From Metasolibacillus fluoroglycofenilyticus (GTDB taxonomy: Bacteria; Bacillota; Bacilli; Bacillales_A; Planococcaceae): a stretch of DNA of 64,000 nucleotides. This document shows positions 17,896-26,189 of this stretch, in pieces (within the stretch, counting starts at the first letter, position 1; every line of letters begins with the position of its first letter). The stretch is taken from assembly GCF_003049645.1 (NCBI RefSeq), contig NZ_PYWK01000002.1, positions 1 to 64,000 on the forward strand, written 5' to 3'. The notes beneath the pieces are model-generated. The model worked only from the letters and a program-made list of their open reading frames with translations. It did not search any database and was not told where the DNA came from. A program made the position numbers and the translations under genes.

Positions 17896-19191
17896 TTGTT
17901 TGAACAGCAAAGACAGCTCATTCCCTTTTACATACATGCGATTGAGCATATTTCTGTAGGGATTCACGCGATTGATACTGAGGGGAAAACATTACTTTAT
18001 AATGCAAAAATGAAAGAAATTGAAGGCTATGCATTTGAAGAAATGACTAGCCATTCCCTTTTTGAGCTTTTTGCATTCCGCAAAAAAGATAGTACATTGT
18101 GGCGCGTTATACAAACCGGGCGCAAAGAAATGAATGTGAAACAAACATATCGCAATAAAGATGGGCATGAAATTACAACACTAAACGATACTTTCCCGAT
18201 TTTTGATCAAGATAAACTTATCGGTGCGATTGAATTTGCACGCGATATTACATCACTTGAAAAGCTGATTTATCAACCTTTAAGAAGATACGGTGAGCCG
18301 CTGACATTTGAGACAATTACGGCTGTTTCCGATGCAATGCAGCAAGTAATGACACATGCAAAAAAAGCTGCCCATGCACGTATTCCTGTGTTACTAATCG
18401 GTGATTCTGGTACTGGAAAAGATTTAGTTGCTGAAAGCATCCACAATGCATTATTGCCAAATAATGATGATTTTATTACATTTTTCAGCAGACGTGATGA
18501 GCGTATTGTCGAAAAAATTCGCAATCATTTGCAAGCTGGCGGCAACTTTACTTTCTTTTTTGAGCGCATTGAATTTTTGTCGATTGAAATGCAGGAGCAG
18601 CTACTCCAAATTTTAAAGGAACTATCCGTGACAAAGCATATGATTATTGGCAGTATAGGCAGCGACCCTATTGACTTAATTAGCGAAGGTCAATTATTGA
18701 AAGAGCTTTATTATTTTTTCGCCAATTTAGTCATTTCTATTCCGCCCTTATGCGAGCGTAAGGAGGATATTGAGCCATTTGTATCAGATTATTTCGCTCG
18801 CCATCGCGCACGTTTTGCTTCCTCTATCCAAGGTTTATCACCTGAAGTAATGAGGCTTTTTATGAGCCATGATTGGCCGGGGAATTTGAAGGAATTAGAG
18901 CTATTACTTGATGAAATTGCAGCAGTTATAACGAATGAGGAAATAGTCACATTTGAAATGTTGCCACTCCATTTCCGCTTTAAGGTACAGCAGTCTGGTA
19001 CGCCGTCAAGTTTGATTTTGAATGATGAGCAATTGCTACCGCTTGATGAATATTTGCGTGATGCCGAAATATTTTACGTGCAAAATGTGTTGAAAATGCA
19101 TAACGGCAATGTCACAAAAGCCGCTGCCGCACTTGGCATGAGCAGACAAAACTTGCAATATCGTCTGCGTAAATGGAAGCAGCTTGATTGA
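17896..19191 (+). CDS. RocR-like PAS/AAA/Fis-HTH regulator without GAFTGA loop
   Basis: A 431-aa regulator with a PAS sensor (about 12-125), an AAA+ domain (about 140-370) and a C-terminal Fis-type helix-turn-helix (VTKAAAALGMSRQNLQYRLRKW). It resembles RocR, but the Walker A is GDSGTGKD, the sigma-54-contacting GAFTGA loop is absent, the Walker B position reads FFFERIE instead of LFLDEI, and the segment between them is shortened. It is therefore unlikely to remodel sigma-54 holoenzyme and may act on sigma-A promoters, as TyrR does. The TTG at 17896 is preferred because GAGGTG lies 6-7 nt upstream; a GTG at 17887 would overlap that site. It is divergent from rocA, its likely target. Confidence 0.85.
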   Translation: MFEQQRQLIPFYIHAIEHISVGIHAIDTEGKTLLYNAKMKEIEGYAFEEMTSHSLFELFAFRKKDSTLWRVIQTGRKEMNVKQTYRNKDGHEITTLNDTFPIFDQDKLIGAIEFARDITSLEKLIYQPLRRYGEPLTFETITAVSDAMQQVMTHAKKAAHARIPVLLIGDSGTGKDLVAESIHNALLPNNDDFITFFSRRDERIVEKIRNHLQAGGNFTFFFERIEFLSIEMQEQLLQILKELSVTKHMIIGSIGSDPIDLISEGQLLKELYYFFANLVISIPPLCERKEDIEPFVSDYFARHRARFASSIQGLSPEVMRLFMSHDWPGNLKELELLLDEIAAVITNEEIVTFEMLPLHFRFKVQQSGTPSSLILNDEQLLPLDEYLRDAEIFYVQNVLKMHNGNVTKAAAALGMSRQNLQYRLRKWKQLD

Positions 19192-19280
19192 GACCACTTT
19201 ATGATAACCGTGCTGGCTAAAAAGATAAATCTTGTTCGGTCAGCTCCTTTTTATATTGCATCTAGTTAAAAAGTCACAAT

Positions 19281-19350
19281 TTGCTCATAAACGTGTAAAG
19301 TTCGCTCGGTTTACAGTTGAATTCGCTCATAAACACCCTTAATTCGCTCG
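19281..19350. repeat. 21-bp periodic repeat, four units
   Basis: TTYGCTC cores begin at 19281, 19301, 19322 and 19343 (spacing 20, 21, 21), with consensus around ATTCGCTCRTAAACA. The array lies between the convergent rocR-like and yugI genes. The same unit, inverted, occurs at 35098-35146. Confidence 0.8.
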
Positions 19351-19385
19351 TAATTTTTTTCTGTAGCAAAAAACATCATCAAAAA

Positions 19386-19421
19386 CGCCCAAAAAGCCGA
19401 TTATGTACGGCTTTTTGGGCG
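19386..19421 (-). terminator. Intrinsic terminator of yugI
   Basis: Perfect 14-bp arms CGCCCAAAAAGCCG/CGGCTTTTTGGGCG are followed on the minus strand by a T-rich tract. It lies 15 bp past the yugI stop. Confidence 0.85.
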
Positions 19422-19435
19422 CCTTCTTCACTTTG

Positions 19436-19810
19436 TTATTTTTGTCCTGATTGTTCAATCCATTCCTGTAGCTTATCTTTTAATGGCTGAAAGCCTGCTG
19501 CGTCATCCTCATCAAGTCGCTCCTGCAATGTTTTGCGCTGCTCCTTTTTCAGATGGGTAGGCTCTTCTTGCAACGCACGAATGGATAAGCTTATTTTTTG
19601 GGATTCGGATTCAATTTCCAAAATCTTCACAGTAATTTCATCGCCAACTTTTAAGAAGTGACTAACATCCTTTACAAATCCATACGTAATTTCTGAGATG
19701 TGAACAAGCCCTTGAGTTTGCTCATCTAACGCCACGAATGCTCCGTATGGTTGAATTCCAGTTACTTTTCCAGTTAGCACGTCACCTACTTTGTATTGTT
19801 TTTCCATCAT
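19436..19810 (-). CDS. yugI: S1 RNA-binding general stress protein (GSP13/YugI)
   Basis: A 124-aa cytoplasmic protein whose residues about 5-75 form an S1 domain (KVGDVLTGKVTGIQPYGAFVALDEQTQGLVHISEI, in part). The tail is charged and glutamate/lysine-rich. GSP13 proteins associate with ribosomes or RNA under stress. Two consecutive ATGs are available (19810, 19807); the site AGGTAGGA fits either. Synteny with yugE and patB supports the symbol. It is monocistronic with its own terminator. Confidence 0.88.
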   Translation of the reverse strand: MMEKQYKVGDVLTGKVTGIQPYGAFVALDEQTQGLVHISEITYGFVKDVSHFLKVGDEITVKILEIESESQKISLSIRALQEEPTHLKKEQRKTLQERLDEDDAAGFQPLKDKLQEWIEQSGQK

Positions 19811-19927
19811 ACGTTCCTACCTTCTGTGTCTATATACGAAAATGTCATGTTAAATTATAACATAATGCACTACACAGAACAAAGGAACACCCCATGGAAA
19901 GTGGGGTTTTACATGATTTACAAAATC

Positions 19928-20088
19928 TTAAAAGGCTGTCCAAAAAACAGTTGCCTCTTTCAATAGAAATCTTTTACTATTTTTAAGTAGTTTTTACTTC
20001 AATGAAAGACGAACAAAACGCAGGACTTTTCGAACAGCTTCTCCTTCCATATTCGTTAAAAATACTTGTAGCTGTCGCTTCGCTTTCG
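19928..20088. repeat. Degenerate intergenic repeat (family C-related)
   Basis: The 424-bp gap 19811-20234 has no credible gene. Inside it, GGCTGTCCAAAAA near 19933, TTTCAAT blocks, and GGACTTTTCGAACAGC near 20030 echo family C. The following 60 bp to TGTCGCTTCGCTTTCG (20073-20088) match the complement of 54186-54245. It is probably a decayed copy. Confidence 0.55.
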
Positions 20089-20234
20089 AAACAAAAAACA
20101 TGTGCTCCTGCAAAAGGGGCATCCCAAAATGACTTTCCAGACATCTCTTTGTTACATAATTGCGAATATAGTTTTATTTCTGTAAAAAGTATTGTAGAAT
20201 AGGTACTTGTTTTAAATATTAAGGAGGGTTTTTA

Positions 20235-21560
20235 TTGGCTTCTAGAGAGCATTTTGCATCAAAGATTGGTTTTATTTTAGCTGCAGCCGGCAGCGCTATC
20301 GGTATTGGCGCGATATGGAAATTTCCGTATATGGTCGGAACAAACGGAGGCAGTGTTTTTATTTTATTATTTATTATTTGCACATTATTAATAGGGCTCC
20401 CTATTCTAATTGCTGAATTTATGATTGGGCGTCGTGGGCAAGCAAGCGCCATTCAATCATTTAAAAAACAAGCACCAAATCGTCCATGGTTTTTAGTTGG
20501 ATGGCTCGGCGTGATTACAAGCGGTTTAATTTTATCGTTTTATAGCGTTGTTGGTGGCTGGATTTTAAGCTATTTGCTACGCGCACTAACATTTAGTTTA
20601 TCCGGTCAAGGTACCGATTTTTCACAACTATTTCAGCAAATCATTGAAAACCCCATTGAAATAATCATTGCGCAAGGTGCATTTATGCTTCTAACATTAT
20701 TAATTGTGCAGGCTGGTATTAAAGATGGGATTGAGCTAGCGAGCAAATGGATGATGCCGCTGTTATTTATCTTTTTTATTTTGCTTTGTATTCGCTCGCT
20801 AACGTTGGATGGTGCGATGGAGGGCGTGCGCTTTATGTTCGTACCAGATTGGTCCTATTTCAATGGCGAAACTTTTTTGTTGGCGCTCGGCCAAGCATTT
20901 TTCTCACTAAGCGTTGGAATTTGTATCATGATTACATATGCTTCATATTTACCGAAGGAAGAAAACATCGTAAGCTCAGGCATTAATGTGGCAACGATGA
21001 ATATTATTATTTCTTTACTAGCAGGACTCGTTATTTTCCCAGCGGTATTTGCATTAGGCTATTCGCCAACAGAGGGACCAGGTCTTGTTTTCATGATGAT
21101 TCCCGCCGTTTTTGAACAGCTCCCTTTTGGTCAGGTTCTGCTCATCATTTTCTTTATTTTACTATTATTCGCTACAATAACATCTGCGATTTCATTGCTT
21201 GAGGTTGTTATTTCAAACAGCATTGGCGAACGACTCCATTTGCGTAAAAAGGCCTCTTGGTTATTCGCTGCCATTATTTTTATCATTGGCATTCCAAGTG
21301 CCCTATCTTTTGGGGTATTGTCGAATATAACAATTTTTAATAAATCAATTTTTAATTTTATTGATTATTTAACGAATAGCATTGCTATGCCAATTGGCGC
21401 AATATTAATTTCATTATTTGTCGGCTATCACTACCGAAAGTCAATTGCACAGCAGGAGCTTCAAGCAACACCAGTACTATTTACAGTTTGGTATACAATC
21501 GTGCGCTACATCGCCCCAATTGTAATTGCTGTTATTTTAATTCGTGGAATTATAAATTAA
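20235..21560 (+). CDS. Sodium-dependent (NSS/SNF) amino-acid-type symporter, copy 1
   Basis: A 441-aa Na+-coupled symporter of the neurotransmitter:sodium symporter family (LeuT/MhsT relatives) with about 11-12 membrane helices. Helix 1 carries the signature [21 protein letters not shown] (in part) with the unwound Na+/substrate site. The length is typical of 11-12 TM bacterial members. Start is TTG with an excellent AAGGAGGG 6 nt upstream. The last 30 residues match the copy at 54366-55718 in pattern (IAPIVIAVIL). It stands alone and ends at a bidirectional terminator shared with yugE. The substrate is probably an amino acid. Confidence 0.93.
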   Translation: MASREHFASKIGFILAAAGSAIGIGAIWKFPYMVGTNGGSVFILLFIICTLLIGLPILIAEFMIGRRGQASAIQSFKKQAPNRPWFLVGWLGVITSGLILSFYSVVGGWILSYLLRALTFSLSGQGTDFSQLFQQIIENPIEIIIAQGAFMLLTLLIVQAGIKDGIELASKWMMPLLFIFFILLCIRSLTLDGAMEGVRFMFVPDWSYFNGETFLLALGQAFFSLSVGICIMITYASYLPKEENIVSSGINVATMNIIISLLAGLVIFPAVFALGYSPTEGPGLVFMMIPAVFEQLPFGQVLLIIFFILLLFATITSAISLLEVVISNSIGERLHLRKKASWLFAAIIFIIGIPSALSFGVLSNITIFNKSIFNFIDYLTNSIAMPIGAILISLFVGYHYRKSIAQQELQATPVLFTVWYTIVRYIAPIVIAVILIRGIIN

Positions 21561-21609
21561 AAAGCATAGACAAAGTGGCGCAGTTCAGTTCGCACTTTGT
21601 CTATGCTTT
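21561..21609. terminator. Bidirectional intrinsic terminator
   Basis: Perfect 17-bp arms (AAAGCATAGACAAAGTG and complement) enclose a 15-nt loop with A- and T-runs outside. It is shared by the convergent NSS symporter and yugE genes. Confidence 0.92.
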
Positions 21610-21610
21610 T

Positions 21611-21856
21611 TTATATTATGCATTTCGCTTCAAATTTAATTGCAATTAATTTATAGGCCATTTCCACACAATGCTCAAATGGAATCCATTGTTCATAAGA
21701 GTGTTCATAAACAGTTTGAATAACCTTTGCTAAGTCGCTCGGATCATCTATCCCCTGCAAAGCTGCAACTACATCCGCAGTTTCTGTGTCATAGCTATCA
21801 GCACCTAACTGAAATGGGTCCCACTCCTCAAGCACTTTAACAGCCTTTTGATTCAT
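21611..21856 (-). CDS. yugE: DUF1871 family protein (YugE-like)
   Basis: A small acidic cytoplasmic protein of about 81-86 aa. The motif EEWDPFQLGADSYDTETADVV and YEQWIPFEHCVEMAYKL agree with the DUF1871/YugE family of unknown function. Position next to patB matches the B. subtilis order. The start is uncertain: ATG at 21856, or TTG at 21871, which sits very close to an AGGAAAA site. No function is known. Confidence 0.75.
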   Translation of the reverse strand: MNQKAVKVLEEWDPFQLGADSYDTETADVVAALQGIDDPSDLAKVIQTVYEHSYEQWIPFEHCVEMAYKLIAIKFEAKCII

Positions 21857-22096
21857 TTCGATATTTTCCAATTTTCCTAGTCCCCTAAATTATTATGTTT
21901 ATATGATTCGTATGATAACATATAATAAAGTCAAACTAAAATCAACGAGGAAATACTTAATCTTCGATGATTATTAAAAAAGCATGGATAGTTAATGCGA
22001 GTCTAAATCGATTGTGATGTGCTTTTACACTTCATCATCTATAGCTTTTTTACTTTATGCAAAATCAAATTATTACAAAGAAAAGAGTGATTATGT

Positions 22097-23272
22097 ATGT
22101 CAAATTTTAATGCAACTATCGATCGCCGTAAATCCCGTTCTTACAAATGGGACCGCATTGAGCAAATTTTTAATATTGAAGATGCTAGCGATATTTTACC
22201 AATGTGGATTGCAGATATGGATTTCGCAGCTCCAAAGGAAGTAATTGAGGCAATTGAAGAACGTTTAAAGCACCCGATATTTGGTTATTCATATGTCTGT
22301 GATGGCTGTAAAAAAGCGGTTGTTAACTGGTATGAGCGCCGTCATCAATGGACGATTCTTCCTGAAACAATTTTATTCCATCACGGTGTTGTTCCAGCAA
22401 TCGCAAGTATCATTGAAACATTTACAGCTCCGAATGATAAAGTGGCGATTTCAACACCTGTCTATCCGCCATTTTCGAGCGTTCCAAAAAATCAAGGTCG
22501 TGAGCTTGTTTTTTGTGACTTAGTAGAGGTAAATGGCTCTTACACGTATGATTTTGCACAGCTTGAAGAGCTATTTAAGCAAGGAGTGAAGCTATACATA
22601 CTATGTAATCCTCACAATCCAGCAGGTGTTGTTTGGAGCCGCGCGCAATTAGAGGAGCTAGTAGCACTATGCATTAAGTATGATGTTTATTTATTAGCAG
22701 ATGAAATTCATGCAGATGTGGTGTTACCTGGTGCAAAATTCGTACCTACATTATCTGTTGCAGGTAGCGAGCAAGCGAAAATAATTTCGTGTATTGCCCC
22801 TACAAAAACGTTCAATTTAGCTGGTATTCAGGCAGCTATGATGGTTGTTCCAAATGAAGATTTACGCAAGCAGCTAGAGGAAAATGCTGCCGCACATGGC
22901 AAAATGGACTTAAATGCATTTGCTTCCGCTGCTGTACAAGCTGCTTACACATATGGCGATACATGGTTGGATGAATTAATTGATTATTTATCAGTAAATA
23001 TGGATTACGTCAGCAAGGAATTAAATGCACTTGATGGTATTTCTGTTGCTAAACCTGAAGGTACTTACTTAATGTGGATTGATTATAGAGGCACAGGCTT
23101 ATCTGAAAAAGAAATGATGCAACGATTATTAACAATTGGTAAACTTGCTTTAGAGCCCGGCACAAAATATAGCGAGGCAGGACGAGGCTTCTTACGTATG
23201 AATGTCGCTTGCCCATTCTCTGTCGTTGAAGATGGCGTTGCCCGCTTTAAAAAGGCACTTGCTACTAATTAA
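22097..23272 (+). CDS. patB: MalY/PatB-type PLP-dependent C-S lyase
   Basis: A 391-aa fold-type I PLP enzyme (cystathionine beta-lyase/aminotransferase-like) that cleaves C-S bonds of cystathionine, cysteine or cysteine conjugates. Motifs are the N-terminal RRKSRSYKWD and LPMWIADMDF, CNPHNPAG, LADEIHAD (PLP aspartate), and the Schiff-base lysine in APTKTFNLAGIQ. Length is normal. The site upstream (AAAGAAAAGAGTGA) is modest. It is monocistronic, between yugE and a shared terminator. Confidence 0.93.
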   Translation: MSNFNATIDRRKSRSYKWDRIEQIFNIEDASDILPMWIADMDFAAPKEVIEAIEERLKHPIFGYSYVCDGCKKAVVNWYERRHQWTILPETILFHHGVVPAIASIIETFTAPNDKVAISTPVYPPFSSVPKNQGRELVFCDLVEVNGSYTYDFAQLEELFKQGVKLYILCNPHNPAGVVWSRAQLEELVALCIKYDVYLLADEIHADVVLPGAKFVPTLSVAGSEQAKIISCIAPTKTFNLAGIQAAMMVVPNEDLRKQLEENAAAHGKMDLNAFASAAVQAAYTYGDTWLDELIDYLSVNMDYVSKELNALDGISVAKPEGTYLMWIDYRGTGLSEKEMMQRLLTIGKLALEPGTKYSEAGRGFLRMNVACPFSVVEDGVARFKKALATN

Positions 23273-23284
23273 GCTTTGTACAAT

Positions 23285-23333
23285 AAGGGTTTGTCCGAAA
23301 GTAGGCTAGCGCGCCGCTTTCAGACAAACCCTT
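23285..23333. terminator. Bidirectional terminator
   Basis: Arms AAGGGTTTGTCCGAAAG and CTTTCAGACAAACCCTT (one mismatch) with a 15-nt loop lie between patB and the convergent small membrane-protein gene. Confidence 0.85.
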
Positions 23334-23338
23334 ACTTT

Positions 23339-23560
23339 TTATTGTTGATTTTCTTGTTTCATGCGTTCGTCACGCTCTGCTAATGCACGCGCTTCGAGTT
23401 CCTTCGCCGCAAGCTCTTGCTTTTTCGAAAATTTACGTATAAGTTTAACGACAAATACGCAAAACACCATTAAGAGAAGGACTTCGATGGCAGCCGGCAA
23501 GTAGGAGGACTTATCCTCTGGGAATTGAATAAAACTAAAATTTAAAATGAATGAAGCCAT
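23339..23560 (-). CDS. Small membrane protein with coiled tail, 73 aa
   Basis: Not recognised. One hydrophobic helix (about residues 22-43) is followed by a basic, then alternately charged Lys/Glu/Ala/Arg-rich tail likely to be a helix (KKQELAAKELEARALAERDERMKQENQQ, in part). It lies 19 bp downstream of the cyclophilin gene on the same strand and ends at a terminator, so it is probably the second gene of that transcript. An AAGAAGTGTG sequence precedes the ATG. Function unknown. Confidence 0.65.
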   Translation of the reverse strand: MASFILNFSFIQFPEDKSSYLPAAIEVLLLMVFCVFVVKLIRKFSKKQELAAKELEARALAERDERMKQENQQ

Positions 23561-23579
23561 TTTTTCACACTTCTTTCAA

Positions 23580-24170
23580 TTAATTATTTAATACCGTAAT
23601 TGATTCGATTTTAATATCTTCAAGTGGCTTATCACGCATATCCTTTTTCACACCTGCAATTTTATCGACAATATCCATACCCTCAACTACATGACCAAAT
23701 ACTGTATGTTTATGGTCTAACCATGGTGTACCGCCATGTTCAGCATAATACTCAATTGCTTCTTTCGGGAAGCTTGCTTGCTCCATTTGACGAATCATAT
23801 CGCTTGGAATATGAGGCATTTGCACGATGAAAAATTGTGAGCCATTTGTATTTGGACCAGCATTCGCCATTGATAGTGCTCCGCGGAAGTTAAATAAGTC
23901 ATGGTGGAATTCATCTTCAAAGGAACCACCCCAAATTGATTCGCCGCCCATACCTGTACCAGTTGGGTCACCGCCCTGAATCATAAAATCAGTAATTACA
24001 CGATGAAAAACAATCCCGTTATAATACCCTGATTTCGCATGACCTAAAAAGTTTTCAACCGTTTTTGGTGCATGCTCTGGGAATAATTTAATTTTAATTG
24101 AACCCATTGTTGTGTTCATTTCTACTAAAATTTCGCCTGCATTTAGCTCTGTCGTTAATTGTGGAAACAT
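23580..24170 (-). CDS. ppiB: Peptidyl-prolyl cis-trans isomerase, cyclophilin type
   Basis: A 196-aa cytoplasmic cyclophilin with [36 protein letters not shown] and the tryptophan segment [20 protein letters not shown], covering all active-site blocks. Compared with compact bacterial PpiB (about 145 aa), it has an insertion around residues 125-150 ([23 protein letters not shown], in part). The ATG at 24170 has AAAGGAG 8 nt upstream, whereas the longer frame from 24197 would start inside the leader. It accelerates prolyl isomerisation in folding. Confidence 0.92.
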   Translation of the reverse strand: MFPQLTTELNAGEILVEMNTTMGSIKIKLFPEHAPKTVENFLGHAKSGYYNGIVFHRVITDFMIQGGDPTGTGMGGESIWGGSFEDEFHHDLFNFRGALSMANAGPNTNGSQFFIVQMPHIPSDMIRQMEQASFPKEAIEYYAEHGGTPWLDHKHTVFGHVVEGMDIVDKIAGVKKDMRDKPLEDIKIESITVLNN

Positions 24171-24383
24171 GCATGTCTCTCCTTTAAATTTAATCATTAA
24201 TCTTTCCTATTCTAACATATTTCTTTTTACTTTTCCGCTTTTAGCAATCAAGTTGCTTCCTTCGTGTTACGAAATAAGTTATACTGTATGTCAATATCTT
24301 TTCTCAGCTAATTCCCCTATATGTTTAGTTGTCTCGAACTTCTGCTGAGTATTATTACTAAGTTGGAAAGAAAGTGACGCACA

Positions 24384-25601
24384 ATGAAAAATCGGAAACA
24401 CAATTTTATTATTATTTTAATCGCAAACTTTATCGTTGCAGGATCCACAACAATGATTATGCCATTCCTTTCACTATACATTGATACGCTCGGTAATTTT
24501 TCTGAAAGCTATGTGCAAAGATGGGCTGGTCTTATTTTTGCTGCGACCTTTATTACAGCATTTTTAATGTCACCAATATGGGGGCGGATTGCGGATAAAT
24601 ACGGTTATAAGCCTATTATGATTATTAACTGCTTCGGTATTGCAATAAGCATCTTTTTAATGGGCTATGTGCAAGATGTTGGGCAGTTTTTTGTATTGCG
24701 CTTATTTATGGGTGTTGTGACAGGATTTATTCCTACATCTATCGCATTTATTAGTAGACATACGCCAAAAGAAATCGCAGGAAAAACGCTCGGCACATTA
24801 CAAATGGGCAGCGTTGGTGGAACTCTATTCGGTCCGGTTATCGGGGGCTTACTTGCGGACACTTTTGGCTTTACGTATACATTTTTATTTACCGCGGCTG
24901 CTATCGTTCTTTCGGGCATTATTATTATTTTCGGTATTAAGGAACCTGAAATTATCAAAAAGAAAAAAAGTGCAATTTATTCACGCAAAAATGTTTTGTG
25001 GGCTATTTTCCACCACCGCCTTATGTTTAGCGTGATGATTGTCACTAGCTTAATTCAAATTGGCAATTTTAGCATCCAGCCATTACTTTCCTTGTATGTG
25101 ACCCATTTAACCTCAGCCACCAATGTTGCAATGCTTGCAGGTGTTGCATTTAGTGCGGCTGGCTTAGGCAATATATTATTTGCACGCTTTTGGGGTCATT
25201 TAAGCGACCAAATTGGCTACGAGCGTGTGCTGACTGGCTTATTAATTTGCTGCGTTCTTTTTGTCGTACCGCAAGCTTTTGTTACTTCACTTTGGCAGCT
25301 TATTTTATTGCGGCTTTTATTCGGCATTGTAGCAGGTGGCTTAATTCCAATTACATCAGCACTTATTCGCCGTGATGCACCTGTTGCTGTTCAAGGAGAA
25401 GTAATGGGCTATAGTCAGAGCTTCCGCTTTTTAGGGAATATTATTGGTCCTGTACTTGGTGGAGTTGTAAGTGGATTACTTAATATTCCATCTGTTTTTT
25501 TTGTAACAGGTTCTTTATTCCTTATAGCCTTCGTTATTTTATACTTTATCCAAAAAGCACCAAAACAATATATGGATGACATGCTAAAGGAGCATGCCTA
25601 G
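24384..25601 (+). CDS. yuxJ: MFS multidrug-efflux-type transporter (YuxJ-like)
   Basis: A 405-aa major facilitator superfamily protein with 12 predicted helices in two halves and the loop 2-3 motif WGRIADKYGYKP, repeated in the second half as WGHLSDQIGYER, which is typical of drug:H+ antiporters (motif C-like GPVIGGLLAD and GPVLGGVVSG are also present). Its place upstream of pbpD matches yuxJ. Substrate unknown. It ends at a terminator at 25608-25643. Confidence 0.85.
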   Translation: MKNRKHNFIIILIANFIVAGSTTMIMPFLSLYIDTLGNFSESYVQRWAGLIFAATFITAFLMSPIWGRIADKYGYKPIMIINCFGIAISIFLMGYVQDVGQFFVLRLFMGVVTGFIPTSIAFISRHTPKEIAGKTLGTLQMGSVGGTLFGPVIGGLLADTFGFTYTFLFTAAAIVLSGIIIIFGIKEPEIIKKKKSAIYSRKNVLWAIFHHRLMFSVMIVTSLIQIGNFSIQPLLSLYVTHLTSATNVAMLAGVAFSAAGLGNILFARFWGHLSDQIGYERVLTGLLICCVLFVVPQAFVTSLWQLILLRLLFGIVAGGLIPITSALIRRDAPVAVQGEVMGYSQSFRFLGNIIGPVLGGVVSGLLNIPSVFFVTGSLFLIAFVILYFIQKAPKQYMDDMLKEHA

Positions 25602-25607
25602 GAGAAG

Positions 25608-25643
25608 CGCCTGAAAACATGCTAAAGCACTGTTTTTCGGGCG
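25608..25643 (+). terminator. Intrinsic terminator of yuxJ
   Basis: Imperfect stem CGCCTGAAAACA/TGTTTTTCGGGCG with loop containing GCTAAAGCAC. It resembles other terminators in the window (38032, 58651, 59465). Confidence 0.75.
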
Positions 25644-25658
25644 TTTAGCTTGGTTTTT

Positions 25659-25764
25659 ATAAAGTGAAACTTCATTTACGGGCAGTTGATTTCTCACTTA
25701 TCCTTAGGTCGATTTCACTTTATTCTTGAAGTGGGAGGCTTACTGCCCGTTAATGCGGGATAAA
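25659..25764 (+). repeat. Family A hairpin element (long-stem form)
   Basis: It begins ATAAAGTGAAACTT and ends TACTGCCCGTTAATGCGGG. It has the outer stem ACGGGCAGT/ACTGCCCGT and an inner stem TCTCACTT/AAGTGGGA, but lacks the first hairpin found in the 43.7-kb array. It occupies part of the 588-bp gap between yuxJ and pbpD. Confidence 0.8.
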
Positions 25765-25865
25765 AATTAATTTTCTATGTATCAAAGATAGCTCGGTCTT
25801 TTTAGATGGCTATTTTATTAACCTTTAATCATTCCCGAAAAACCCAAATTATGCTATGATAACAG

Positions 25866-26148
25866 GCGTATTGATTATGTAAATAATGTATATTAATTAG
25901 CGTGTTTTATAGGCGGAAATGCTTTTTATTAGGCATACGCTCGTTGATTGTAGGGGGCGACTCCATCGTGACAAAGTGTAGGGAGGCTAAAACCGCCGCG
26001 TCCTGCGGCAACACCTCCATGACCAACATCCTATGGGCCTCGAGCTGAAAATCCATTTATTTCGGCGAATGCCGAAATAAATTAGTTAAAGCCGTCCCCC
26101 GCAACGGAAATCAACGAATTGCTAGGCTTTCTAAAATAAAGGCTAATA
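25866..26148 (+). repeat. Family B repeat upstream of pbpD
   Basis: Blocks GTATTGATTATGTAA, TTAGCGTGTTT, GCTTTTTATTAGGCA and GGAAATCAACGAATTG are shared with 28300-28500 in a different order. CGTTGATT...GGGGG near 25942 and CCCCC...AATCAACG near 26097 form an imperfect inverted repeat about 160 bp apart, with further hairpins between (GCCGCGTCCTGCGGC; ATTTATTTCGGC/GCCGAAATAAAT). It recalls the abundant Bacillaceae intergenic repeat beginning GTTGATTTCCGTTC. Confidence 0.7.
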
Positions 26149-26189
26149 AACACACCTGCTATGATAAGTCATTATCGGAGGCATCATTT

